Positions 1 through 8,397 of a stretch of DNA of 11,732 nucleotides are shown here, piece after piece. The stretch comes from Geobacter sp. UBA5608 (lineage in GTDB: Bacteria > Desulfobacterota > Desulfuromonadia > Geobacterales > Pseudopelobacteraceae), in NCBI GenBank assembly GCA_002424705.1, contig DIKW01000072.1, positions 13,504 through 25,235 on the forward strand. Reading direction: 5' to 3'. Each line of letters starts with the position of its first letter. Positions within the stretch are counted from its first letter, which is position 1. A program made the translations under genes and the position numbers. Below the pieces are notes generated by a model. That model was not told the origin of the DNA. It was given only the letters and a program-made list of their open reading frames with translations, and ran no database searches.

Positions 1-381
1 CATCCCCAGCAGGGCCAGGGTGAACTCGATGCCGTGGCCGCGCCCCGGCAGACAGGAGCTGTTCATGAAAAAGCCATGGGTCCAGTGCACCTTATAGATG
101 GCCACCGCCATCACCGAGGCGATGCCGGCTGCGGAAAAGCGGGTCAGAAAGCCGGTCAGCACCCCGATGCCGCCGCCGAATTCGGCGATGATCGCCAGCA
201 GGGTGAAGATCGGCGGGATGCCCAGCTTCTGCTCGAAGCTGGCAAAGGTGCTGGTCAGGCCGCTGCCGCCGAACAGGCCGAAGAGCTTCTGGGAACCATG
301 GGCCATAAAGATCAGGCCAAGGGGAATGCGGATCAGCAGCGGCGCAATGGCGTCGGACAACTCAATGCCACCTCGGGCCAT
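1..381 (-). CDS. DoxX family membrane protein, C-terminus cut by window edge
   Basis: Only the first 127 residues are in the window; the reading frame is open to base 1. The protein is hydrophobic, with probable membrane segments near residues 11-27, 57-76 and 82-97. It carries the motif MAHGSQKLFGLFGG (26-39), typical of the N-terminal half of DoxX/DoxD-like proteins. Family members are small four-helix inner-membrane proteins of about 130-160 residues, so roughly one helix is probably missing. DoxX proteins have been linked to thiosulfate:quinone oxidoreductases and to redox or thiol stress, but most are uncharacterised and no substrate can be assigned here. The ATG at 381 was chosen because GGAGGT lies about 6 nt upstream. 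The upstream neighbour on the same strand is a tRNA with its own terminator, so this gene probably has its own promoter in the short gap or depends on read-through. Family assignment is fairly sure; function is unknown. Confidence 0.85.
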   Translation of the reverse strand, partial: MARGGIELSDAIAPLLIRIPLGLIFMAHGSQKLFGLFGGSGLTSTFASFEQKLGIPPIFTLLAIIAEFGGGIGVLTGFLTRFSAAGIASVMAVAIYKVHWTHGFFMNSSCLPGRGHGIEFTLALLGM

Positions 382-401
382 GGTATACCTCCGACATGAG
401 T

Positions 402-428
402 AAATAAAAAGGGGACCAATGGTCCCCT
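402..428 (-). terminator. Rho-independent terminator of the tRNA-Arg gene
   Basis: On the minus strand an 8-bp perfect stem, AGGGGACC / GGTCCCCT (428-421 with 417-410), closes a 3-nt loop. It is followed by TTTTATTTA. It starts 12 nt after the encoded CCA end of the tRNA, the expected place for a tRNA terminator. It also separates the tRNA from the DoxX-type gene downstream. Confidence 0.9.
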
Positions 429-439
429 GAGTGCCGATT

Positions 440-516
440 TGGCGGGCGGCAGGAGACTCGAACTCCCGACCTTTGGCTTCGGAGGCCAACGCTCTATCCA
501 ACTGAGCTAACCGCCC
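440..516 (-). tRNA. tRNA-Arg, anticodon CCG
   Basis: The minus strand folds into a complete 77-nt cloverleaf. The acceptor stem is GGGCGGT paired with GCCGCCC (one G-U), followed by discriminator G and an encoded CCA. The D stem is GCTC/GAGC. The anticodon stem TTGGC/GCCAA closes the loop CTCCGAA, which places CCG at positions 34-36 and so reads the Arg codon CGG. The variable region is 5 nt (AGGTC). The T stem GGGAG/CTCCT closes the loop TTCGAGT. No mismatch breaks any stem. A promoter lies just upstream and a hairpin terminator just downstream, so it appears to be a single-gene transcript, divergent from coaE. Confidence 0.97.
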
Positions 517-527
517 GCGAACGATAA

Positions 528-556
528 CTTTTACACGAACGGTCTCGACAACTCAA
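528..556 (-). promoter_or_regulatory. Probable sigma70 promoter of the tRNA-Arg gene
   Basis: On the minus strand TTGAGT (556-551) is separated by exactly 17 nt from TAAAAG (533-528). The mature tRNA begins 11 nt after the -10 element. The stretch between -10 and the tRNA ends GC-rich (CGTTCGC), as is common for stable-RNA promoters under stringent control. Each hexamer matches the consensus at 4 of 6 positions. The position relative to the tRNA is the main support. Confidence 0.6.
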
Positions 557-604
557 GGGAAAAATCCTGTTCAAGCGGCCAGTGCTTTGCTACTATCCCG
601 GCAT

Positions 605-1201
605 ATGAAGATCATTGGCCTGACCGGCGGTATAGCCACGGGTAAAACTACCGTGGCCCGATTTATGGAGCAACTGGGGGCGGTGGTGATTGATGCCGAC
701 CAGTTGGCGCGTGATGCCGTGGCGCCTGGCATGCCGGCCCTGCTGCAGATCAGCCAACAGTTCGGTGCCGCTGTGTTATCGGCCGATGGCAGCCTGGATC
801 GTCAGGCCATGCGTAGCTTGGTGTTTAGCGATGCAGGCAAGCGTCAGCAGTTGGAGGCGATCCTGCACCCTGCCATCAAGCAGTTGGCACTGCAACGGCT
901 GGCAGCGGCCCGTGACAGCGGTGCCCAGGTAGCGGTTTATATGGCGCCGCTCCTGATCGAGGCTGGTGCCGCCGATCGGGTGGATGAGATCTGGGTGGTG
1001 ACGCTGCGGCCCGAGGTGCAACGGGAACGCTTGATGGCTCGTGACCGCTGCAACCGTGAGCAGGCAGAACAGATCATAGCCGCCCAGATGCCGCTGGCGG
1101 AAAAGGAAGGCTACGGCGTCGTGGTGATTGATAACAGCGACAGCCTTGAGATGACCCGCCAGCAGGTGCGGGCAGCCTGGCAGCAAAGGATAGCAGTATG
1201 A
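605..1201 (+). CDS. coaE: Dephospho-CoA kinase
   Basis: CoaE phosphorylates the 3'-hydroxyl of the ribose of dephospho-CoA with ATP, the last step of coenzyme A synthesis, in the cytoplasm. The 198-residue protein has the usual family length (about 195-210). It begins with the P-loop GGIATGKT (8-15), followed by the VVIDADQLAR segment (27-36) with the conserved acidic pair, LHP (87-89), MAPLLIEAG (113-121) in the substrate region and a lid-like RDRCNREQAEQ segment (146-156). ATG 605 is preferred over an in-frame TTG at 587 because CoaE proteins normally start directly with M-x-I-x-G-L-T-G-G. Neither start has a clear Shine-Dalgarno sequence. A weak TACTAT at 591-596 could be a -10 element giving a nearly leaderless message. 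The stop overlaps the next start by 4 nt (ATGA), which suggests translational coupling to the methyltransferase. Confidence 0.95.
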   Translation: MKIIGLTGGIATGKTTVARFMEQLGAVVIDADQLARDAVAPGMPALLQISQQFGAAVLSADGSLDRQAMRSLVFSDAGKRQQLEAILHPAIKQLALQRLAAARDSGAQVAVYMAPLLIEAGAADRVDEIWVVTLRPEVQRERLMARDRCNREQAEQIIAAQMPLAEKEGYGVVVIDNSDSLEMTRQQVRAAWQQRIAV

Positions 1202-2379
1202 ATGAATCATCTACCGTAATTCGGCGCAAAGGGGCAGCGGCCGTGGCGGCCAGCCGACCGCTGGCGTTGTTTGCCACCGTTGCGTTGGGGGTTGAAGAGT
1301 TGACGGCTGGCGAGCTGCAGCGTCTGGGGGCGTCCGAGATCCAGATGGTGCGGGGCGGGGTCAGTTTCAGCGGTGACCGCCGCATTTTATACCGCAGCCT
1401 GATGCGTCTGCGGACCGCCAGCCGGGTGCTGGTGCAGCTTGGCAGTTTTCCCTGTGGGTCGCCCCAGGAGCTGTATGATGGTATCCGGTCGTTGCCCTGG
1501 ACGGAGCTGTTGACCCCGGCCATGACCCTGGCCGTGGACTGCACCCTGCGGGATTCCGCCATCACCCACTCCCATTTTGCCGCCTTAAAGGCCAAGGATG
1601 CCATCGTCGACCTGCTGCGGGATGCGACCGGCAGCCGTCCCAACATCGAGACCAAGGCCCCCGACCTGCGGGTCAATCTGCATATCGCCAAGAACCGGGC
1701 CACCGTTTCGCTGGATGCCAGCGGGGCACCGCTGGACCGTCGTGGATGGCGGCTGGACCGCAACGACGCCCCACTGCGGGAGACCCTGGCGGCGGCCATC
1801 ATGCTGCACACCGGCTGGGACGGTAGCGTGCCGCTTTTGGACCCGATGTGCGGTTCCGGTACACTGCTCCTGGAGGGGGCTGCCATGGCCTTGGGGCAAC
1901 CGGCCGGGGGCGGACGGGAGTTTGGTCTGATGCGCTGGCGGGATTTTGATCGTCGTTTGTGGGAGCGGTTGCTGCAGGAGGAACAGGCCGCAGCCGCCAG
2001 CAGCCTGACCGTGCCGGTGCTGGGGTATGACCGGGATCCCAGGGCGATCATCGCCTGCCGCGAGAATGCTCGCCGGGCTGGTCTCGAGTACGCCATTTCC
2101 TTTGATCGCCGTCCGTTTGAGGATACTGAGCCCTGCGGCCACCAGGGGGTGCTGGTGATGAACCCGCCCTATGGCGTGCGGATGGGTGACAAGTCAGAGC
2201 TGGAAGCCCTGTATCGTAAGATCGGCGAGGTCTTCAAGCGACGCTTCACCGGCTGGACCGCCTACCTTTTGGCCGGTGATCTGGAGCTTGCCCGACTGGT
2301 GGGGTTAAAGCCGGCCCGTCGTTTTGTGTTGTTCAACGGACCTTTGGAGTGCCGGCTGTTGAAGTATGAGTTGTATTGA
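1198..2379 (+). CDS. THUMP-domain class I SAM-dependent RNA methyltransferase, RlmL/UPF0020 type
   Basis: The 393-residue protein has the two-part architecture of RlmL-like enzymes. Residues 20-180 form the N-terminal ferredoxin-like and THUMP RNA-binding region. The Rossmann-fold methyltransferase domain follows. In it DPMCGSGTLLLEGA (215-228) is the SAM-binding motif I, GYDRD (276-280) the acidic motif II and NPPYG (322-326) the catalytic N-P-P-Y motif used for methylation of exocyclic amino groups. E. coli RlmL makes m2G2445 in 23S rRNA, so a similar N2-guanine activity on rRNA is likely; the exact target is inferred. It lacks the RlmK half that is fused in E. coli RlmKL. The start overlaps the coaE stop by 4 nt and a terminator follows 32 nt after its stop. 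The first 20 residues are variable and could be a slight over-extension. Confidence 0.88.
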   Translation: MNESSTVIRRKGAAAVAASRPLALFATVALGVEELTAGELQRLGASEIQMVRGGVSFSGDRRILYRSLMRLRTASRVLVQLGSFPCGSPQELYDGIRSLPWTELLTPAMTLAVDCTLRDSAITHSHFAALKAKDAIVDLLRDATGSRPNIETKAPDLRVNLHIAKNRATVSLDASGAPLDRRGWRLDRNDAPLRETLAAAIMLHTGWDGSVPLLDPMCGSGTLLLEGAAMALGQPAGGGREFGLMRWRDFDRRLWERLLQEEQAAAASSLTVPVLGYDRDPRAIIACRENARRAGLEYAISFDRRPFEDTEPCGHQGVLVMNPPYGVRMGDKSELEALYRKIGEVFKRRFTGWTAYLLAGDLELARLVGLKPARRFVLFNGPLECRLLKYELY

Positions 2380-2410
2380 CACGCAGCGCTGCTACACGTT
2401 GGGCAGAAAC

Positions 2411-2441
2411 AAATGCCGCCTTTTTGGGCGGCTTTTGTTTT
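2411..2441 (+). terminator. Rho-independent terminator after the coaE-methyltransferase unit
   Basis: GCCGCC (2415-2420) pairs with GGCGGC (2427-2432) around a TTTTTG loop, followed by TTTTGTTTT. It lies 32 nt after the methyltransferase stop and separates this unit from the downstream cytochrome gene. Confidence 0.88.
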
Positions 2442-2526
2442 GGTAGCGGCTTTTTAATCCACATCTGGAATTGTAAAATCAGCCCTGTGCGATAGAGTTG
2501 TAGCAACTACTTTTCAGGAGGGCACC

Positions 2527-4413
2527 ATGAAAAATGCAGGGTTGATGGTACTGGTGCTGTTGGCTGTCGCAGGTGCGGCCTGGGGCTTTGATGCCGATTC
2601 AAGTTGCGTCAACTGCCACAGCGACCGTGCCAAGTTGAAGGAATTGGGGGCTGAGGCGATGTACCTCGACCCGGCGCAGGTGGACCGTGAGGTGGGGATG
2701 CAGGGCAAACCGACCTGTGTCGATTGTCACCTGGGAGATTCCAAGGCCGCTGACAAGACCGCTGCACACAAAGGGATGCTGGCGCCGTTCCTGGTGGCTG
2801 CCGGTAAAAATCATAAAGGACAGGCCATATCCCGTGAGGCGGCTGGCGCCCTGCAACCGTTGGCGCCGAAGGGCACCGGGATGAACAGCATGATCCCCAA
2901 AGGGGACCCCAAAATGCTCGAAGCGGCCGGCATTAAAAGGATTGTCGGCATCCAATGGCACGACCGCGACCCCGAGACCATGGCCTACGCCCCTAAGGTA
3001 GCCCAGCAGACCTGTGGCCGTTGCCATGACAAAGCAGTCAAAGCGTACAACAGCTCAGCCAAGGGTCTAACCAAGAACCAGCGTGCCTTCCGTGACTGGT
3101 CTGAAAAACAGCCCGGTCCGCAGAACTGCGGCATGTGGCCCGGCCAGAACGAGGAAGGCATCCGTAGTCAGACCAGTGTGCCGTATAGCAAGGCGATGCA
3201 TGGCGCCATGGAGCGCTCCTGCAATATGTGTCATGCCTCCTGCAACGATTGCCACTACAAGCCGGTAGCCAATAAGGGCAGTCACGCCTTTGGCAATCCG
3301 GATACTCCCAGTTGCTACGGCGGTGGCCGCGCCAGTATCTGTCATGCCGGCCCGATGGACCGCCGGCGCGGCGCCGGTTTTATGCGGGGCGAGTACGCCT
3401 TCCCAGCCAACCTGGAGCCTGGTGTTCATATCAAGGCTGGCCTTGGCTGTCTGGACTGCCACAATCCGGTGAATCATGAGTTCGGTCATCTGGCTGCCGA
3501 CGATGCCCGCAAGTCCTGCGCTAACTGCCACGGAAAGATCGTGAAGGCGGTACAGGGCTCGCCCCACGGCAAAGTGGATTGCGCCTCCTGTCATATCACC
3601 ATATCCGGTGCCTATCAGTACACCTTCTGGGGCCAGGGGCACTATTACGGCGTGGAAACGCCCTACGGCAAGCACAAAGAGTACTACGGTACCCGCGACC
3701 TGCCGACCATTATCAAGAACGCGGCTGGTCGCTACATCCCGGTCAAGCCCTATCCGATGGCCGTGCTCAATCAGACGAAAGAGCTGGGTCCCACCGGCCT
3801 GTTGTTTCGGGCCATCCCGCAGCGAACTGTGCCAGGCAACCCGCGCATCGGCGAGCCGCTGACCTTTCAGGTGGCCCGTGCCGCCACCGATGTAAACGAC
3901 GCCTACATCGTGGTTGGCACCCGCAATGACCTGCCCAGTGGCAACAAGGCCATCCTCTGGATTCAGATGGACAAGCTGAGCCATGCCATGGGCAAGCCCC
4001 GCAACTGTGGTAGCTGTCACGACAGCAAGGTCCAGGTTGGCAAGTCGGAGTGGCGTTTCTTCGAGGACCGTGATGTGACCAAGCCGTTCACGGGCAGCTA
4101 CACGGTGACGGCCGACAAGAACGGTATCCGTTTCAGTAATGTGGCCTGGGAGCAGCCCTCACTGGCTCCTAACCGCAAACTGGAAGACATTGCTCCCTTT
4201 GCGGTGCTGCCCAGTACGGCCTGGGATGTGAAGGGTATCAATTTCAGCCTGTCGTACAACAAGAAGCGCACCGATGCTGCCCGTAAGGATTTGGAGCATT
4301 TCTTGGCTGAACTAGACAAGCGTAAAGATGACCCGAGTGCGGCGGAGATGCGCAGCGTGGCTTACCACAACCTGGCTATGGCCAAGAAGATGCTGAAGGC
4401 CAAGAAGCAGTAG
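2527..4413 (+). CDS. Exported multiheme c-type cytochrome (nine CXXCH plus one CX8CH)
   Basis: This 628-residue protein starts with a signal peptide (hydrophobic 5-19, ending AAWG), so it should mature in the periplasm or beyond. Nine classical c-heme sites are visible at residues 27, 64, 163, 232, 239, 308, 331, 352 and 494. Sites 232 and 239 are only 7 residues apart. A tenth, unusual candidate is C263...C272-H273 (CX8CH). A heme-free stretch of about 140 residues (356-494) and a heme-free C-terminal part from 500 with Tyr/Trp-rich strands suggest non-heme domains. The C-terminal 45 residues are Lys-rich and helical. Role is inferred: electron transfer, or reduction of an unidentified substrate, in anaerobic respiration. 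I do not recognise a named subfamily. AGGAGGG sits 4-5 nt before ATG 2527. No convincing promoter was seen in the gap; a short inverted repeat AGTTG-TAG-CAACT lies at 2496-2508. The gene converges on a diheme cytochrome gene. Confidence 0.92.
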   Translation: MKNAGLMVLVLLAVAGAAWGFDADSSCVNCHSDRAKLKELGAEAMYLDPAQVDREVGMQGKPTCVDCHLGDSKAADKTAAHKGMLAPFLVAAGKNHKGQAISREAAGALQPLAPKGTGMNSMIPKGDPKMLEAAGIKRIVGIQWHDRDPETMAYAPKVAQQTCGRCHDKAVKAYNSSAKGLTKNQRAFRDWSEKQPGPQNCGMWPGQNEEGIRSQTSVPYSKAMHGAMERSCNMCHASCNDCHYKPVANKGSHAFGNPDTPSCYGGGRASICHAGPMDRRRGAGFMRGEYAFPANLEPGVHIKAGLGCLDCHNPVNHEFGHLAADDARKSCANCHGKIVKAVQGSPHGKVDCASCHITISGAYQYTFWGQGHYYGVETPYGKHKEYYGTRDLPTIIKNAAGRYIPVKPYPMAVLNQTKELGPTGLLFRAIPQRTVPGNPRIGEPLTFQVARAATDVNDAYIVVGTRNDLPSGNKAILWIQMDKLSHAMGKPRNCGSCHDSKVQVGKSEWRFFEDRDVTKPFTGSYTVTADKNGIRFSNVAWEQPSLAPNRKLEDIAPFAVLPSTAWDVKGINFSLSYNKKRTDAARKDLEHFLAELDKRKDDPSAAEMRSVAYHNLAMAKKMLKAKKQ

Positions 4414-4433
4414 CGACGGCATGGCGTAACAAC

Positions 4434-4466
4434 AACGGCCGCCCCGGAATCTCGGGGCGGCCGTTT
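4434..4466. terminator. Long GC hairpin, probable bidirectional terminator between convergent genes
   Basis: AACGGCCGCCCCG (4434-4446) pairs perfectly with CGGGGCGGCCGTT (4453-4465), giving a 13-bp stem around GAATCT. It lies 20 nt after the plus-strand cytochrome stop and about 37 nt after the minus-strand diheme gene stop. The plus-strand tail is TTTGTGTGTG and the minus-strand tail GTTGTTGTT. Both are only partly T-rich, so efficiency in each direction is uncertain. Confidence 0.75.
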
Positions 4467-4502
4467 GTGTGTGACAGAGAGCGCCTTGAACTCGAACCGG
4501 GA

Positions 4503-4814
4503 CTACTTTACCAGTTTGTGGCAGAACAGACAGCGATGTTTGGGCGGGTGGTTGGGCGGTAGCTTAACGCCGTACTGCTGGTGGCAGGGTTCGCAAAGCT
4601 GTTCGGCGTCCTTCTTGGCCGGCTTGAAAAATGCCTTCGCGAAGATCGAGGCGTCCGGGCCGGGGGCGTTTTTGTAGGCCTCCTGATAGACCGGGTTATG
4701 GATCGGGTTGTTAGGCACCGGCGTGGTCTTCTCCTTGCCTGAAATGGCGATGAAGGTGCCCACCACCACCACGATCAGGGCGATAAACAACCAGTCCCGT
4801 TTTTCAATCTTCAT
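4503..4814 (-). CDS. Small membrane-anchored diheme c-type cytochrome
   Basis: The 103-residue protein has a short basic N-terminus (MKIEKRDW), one membrane helix (about 8-26) and a periplasmic tail. The tail carries two c-heme sites, CEPCH (74-78) and CLFCH (95-99), the second four residues from the C-terminus. The helix has no clear cleavage site and probably serves as an uncleaved anchor. The segment LPPNHPPKHRCLFCH is His/Pro-rich, and a nearby His may act as a distal ligand. This layout suits a quinol-side or periplasmic electron shuttle; the partner is unknown. ATG 4814 is preceded by AAAGGA, which lies inside the end of the upstream gene. The upstream stop is only 4 nt away, so the two genes are almost certainly co-transcribed. 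The gene faces the large multiheme cytochrome across a shared hairpin. Confidence 0.85.
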   Translation of the reverse strand: MKIEKRDWLFIALIVVVVGTFIAISGKEKTTPVPNNPIHNPVYQEAYKNAPGPDASIFAKAFFKPAKKDAEQLCEPCHQQYGVKLPPNHPPKHRCLFCHKLVK

Positions 4815-4818
4815 GGGG

Positions 4819-5154
4819 TCATTCCTTTATAAAACTGAAGTAGACGATCACGCCGCCGATCCCCAGGCCGAAGCCCACAAACGGCAGGATGGTTTTCATG
4901 GTCAGCTCTTCGTCGGGGGCCGGCATGGCAAAGCGCACCATGACGATCAGTGCCAGCAGAAAGAAGACCGTCAGCAGCACGGTCTTTGAGCGTTTGTAGA
5001 TGCCAAAAAAGATCAGGCCGAAGGTGATCAGCAAAAAGACCCAATTGCTGAAGATCTGTTGCAGGGTCAGGCTCTGGATGGTGGTCATCAGGTTCTGGGT
5101 CTCAAAGGGCCGCAGCGCCTCGGTTGTCTTTTCCAGCAATTCCTGCTTTTCCAT
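4819..5154 (-). CDS. Three-helix integral membrane protein, unknown function
   Basis: I do not recognise the family. The protein is 111 residues long. A soluble, helical N-terminus (1-34, EKQELLEKTTEALRPFETQ) precedes three predicted membrane helices at about 35-53, 57-75 and 88-108. A basic loop, YKRSK, lies between helices 1 and 2, which helps place that loop in the cytoplasm. No heme motif or cofactor motif is visible. ATG 5154 is preferred over an in-frame upstream ATG at 5184 because GGGAGG lies 4 nt before it and none is near the other. It is followed after 4 nt by the diheme cytochrome gene, so it may be the membrane partner of that protein; this is inference. It lies 68 bp downstream of dnaJ on the same strand, with no clear terminator between them. 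Confidence 0.75.
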   Translation of the reverse strand: MEKQELLEKTTEALRPFETQNLMTTIQSLTLQQIFSNWVFLLITFGLIFFGIYKRSKTVLLTVFFLLALIVMVRFAMPAPDEELTMKTILPFVGFGLGIGGVIVYFSFIKE

Positions 5155-5188
5155 GGAGCCTCCCGCTGAAGAGATTCGCGTCATGCTA

Positions 5189-5231
5189 GATCAAAACCGT
5201 TGATCCGGCAAGTGGAGATCAGCTAGCTGAT
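5189..5231. other. Two short inverted repeats between dnaJ and the membrane-protein gene
   Basis: GATCAA-AACCG-TTGATC (5189-5205) is a 6-bp stem with a 5-nt loop. ATCAGCTAGCTGAT (5218-5231) is a perfect 14-bp palindrome centred on the dnaJ stop codon. Neither is followed by a T-run, so neither qualifies as a standard terminator. They could be chance, weak RNA structure or a binding site. Confidence 0.3.
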
Positions 5232-6350
5232 GAAATCCATCACCTTGTCCAGAAACGACTTTTTCATCGGATGGGCATCCTCGCCGCTGATCTTGGCGAA
5301 TTCCTCCAGCAGATCCTTCTGTTTTTTGTTCAGGTTGGTGGGGGTTTCCACCTTGACGATCACCAACTGGTCGCCCCGTCCGTAGCCCTGCAGCGAGGGT
5401 ATCCCCTTGCCGCGCAGGCGGTAGATCTTGCCGGACTGAGTGCCGTCGGGGATCTTCATCGCCACCTTGCCATCGAGGGTCGGTACCTCGATCTCACAAC
5501 CCAGGGCTGCCTGGGCAAAGCTGATCGGGATTTCGCAGATCACGTTGTCGTCTTCCCGCTGGAACAGCGGGTGCTCCTTGACACTGATCGCTACATACAG
5601 GTCACCGTTGGGACCGCCCTTGACACCCTGGCCACCTTCGCCGGACAGCTTGAGGCGTGATCCGGTCTCGACCCCGCCCGGTACCTTGACCGACAGGGTC
5701 TTGGTGTCCTTGACGCCACCGCGGCCTTTGCACTCGGGGCAGGGATCGTCCACCACCTTGCCTTCGCCGTTACACTGGCCACAGGTCTTGCTGACACTGA
5801 AAAAACCCTGCTGATAGCGCACCTGCCCGGCGCCGCGGCAGGTGGGGCAGATCTTGGGCTCGGTGCCCGGTTTGGCCCCTGATCCATTGCAGGCGCTGCA
5901 GCGTTTGGCGTAGGGCACCTCAATCTTCTGTTCACAACCGAAGGCGGCCTGCTCAAAACTGATCTCCAGGTTGTAGAGCAGGTCGTCGCCCCTCCGGCCC
6001 TGGGTGCGGCGTCCGGCGCCGCCGCCGAAGATGTCGCCGAAGATGTCATTGAAGATGTCGCCAAAGGGAGAGCCGGCCCCGAAGCCTCCGAAGCCGCCAC
6101 CACCAAAGCCGTTGCCGGACATGCCGGCATGGCCGAACTGGTCGTACTGGGCGCGCTTTTGGGCGTCGGAGAGCACCTCGTAGGCCTCGGTGGCCTCCTT
6201 GAACTTCTCCTCAGCCTCCTTGTCACCCTGGTTCTTGTCGGGGTGGTGTTGGATGGCCAGCTTGCGGAAGGCCTTCTTGATCTCGGTCTCAGAGGCGTTT
6301 TTGTGAACGCCTAAAACCTCGTAGTAGTCTCTTTTTTCGCCGTTTGCCAC
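5223..6350 (-). CDS. dnaJ: Chaperone protein DnaJ (Hsp40)
   Basis: DnaJ delivers unfolded proteins to DnaK and stimulates its ATPase in the cytoplasm. The 375-residue protein is full length. It has a J domain (about 8-72) with HPD at 36-38 and a Gly/Phe-rich linker (about 81-113) containing a repeated DIFxDIFG pattern. The zinc-binding domain holds four CXXCXGXG repeats beginning at C151, C168, C190 and C204. Two beta-rich substrate-binding domains and a C-terminal dimerisation segment follow. All eight zinc cysteines are present. The start is GTG at 6350, supported by AAGGAA 8 nt upstream and by the normal position of the J domain. It is the last gene of grpE-dnaK-dnaJ, 90 bp behind dnaK with a palindromic repeat in the gap. 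GTG may lower its synthesis relative to dnaK, but that is inference. Confidence 0.98.
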   Translation of the reverse strand: MANGEKRDYYEVLGVHKNASETEIKKAFRKLAIQHHPDKNQGDKEAEEKFKEATEAYEVLSDAQKRAQYDQFGHAGMSGNGFGGGGFGGFGAGSPFGDIFNDIFGDIFGGGAGRRTQGRRGDDLLYNLEISFEQAAFGCEQKIEVPYAKRCSACNGSGAKPGTEPKICPTCRGAGQVRYQQGFFSVSKTCGQCNGEGKVVDDPCPECKGRGGVKDTKTLSVKVPGGVETGSRLKLSGEGGQGVKGGPNGDLYVAISVKEHPLFQREDDNVICEIPISFAQAALGCEIEVPTLDGKVAMKIPDGTQSGKIYRLRGKGIPSLQGYGRGDQLVIVKVETPTNLNKKQKDLLEEFAKISGEDAHPMKKSFLDKVMDFIS

Positions 6351-6384
6351 GGGTAGGGTTCCTTGTGGGTGGATGTATACAGGT

Positions 6385-6412
6385 GTAGGGGCGGCCCATA
6401 GACCGCCCCTAC
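6385..6412. repeat. REP-like palindrome between dnaK and dnaJ
   Basis: GTAGGGGCGG (6385-6394) and CCGCCCCTAC (6403-6412) form a perfect 10-bp inverted repeat around the 8-nt centre CCCATAGA. No T-run follows on either strand, so it is not a classical terminator. Repeats with arms of the type GTAGGGGCG...CGCCCCTAC are, from memory, scattered in many copies through intergenic regions of diverse bacteria. This may be one copy of such an element. In the mRNA it would form a stable hairpin between two chaperone genes. Confidence 0.7.
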
Positions 6413-6440
6413 CGGTGCACGCATACTCGTAGTTGAATGG

Positions 6441-8366
<1,926 letters not shown>

Positions 8367-8397
8367 AGTCATATTCTCCTTGCGATAACGGTACGGA

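Noticed and set aside
429..434. GAGTGC as half of a CIRCE heat-shock operator
   Set aside because: It is six bases beside the tRNA terminator, with no partner half at 9-nt spacing and no heat-shock gene next to it.
1074..2096. Long minus-strand open frame opposite the methyltransferase gene
   Set aside because: It is Arg/Ser-rich shadow coding opposite a well-supported gene and has no ribosome-binding site.
2461..2510. Promoter for the large cytochrome gene
   Set aside because: Only poor hexamers such as TTGTAA and GATAGA at unsuitable spacing (about 14 nt) were found, and no sigma54 GG/GC element was seen. No position could be supported.
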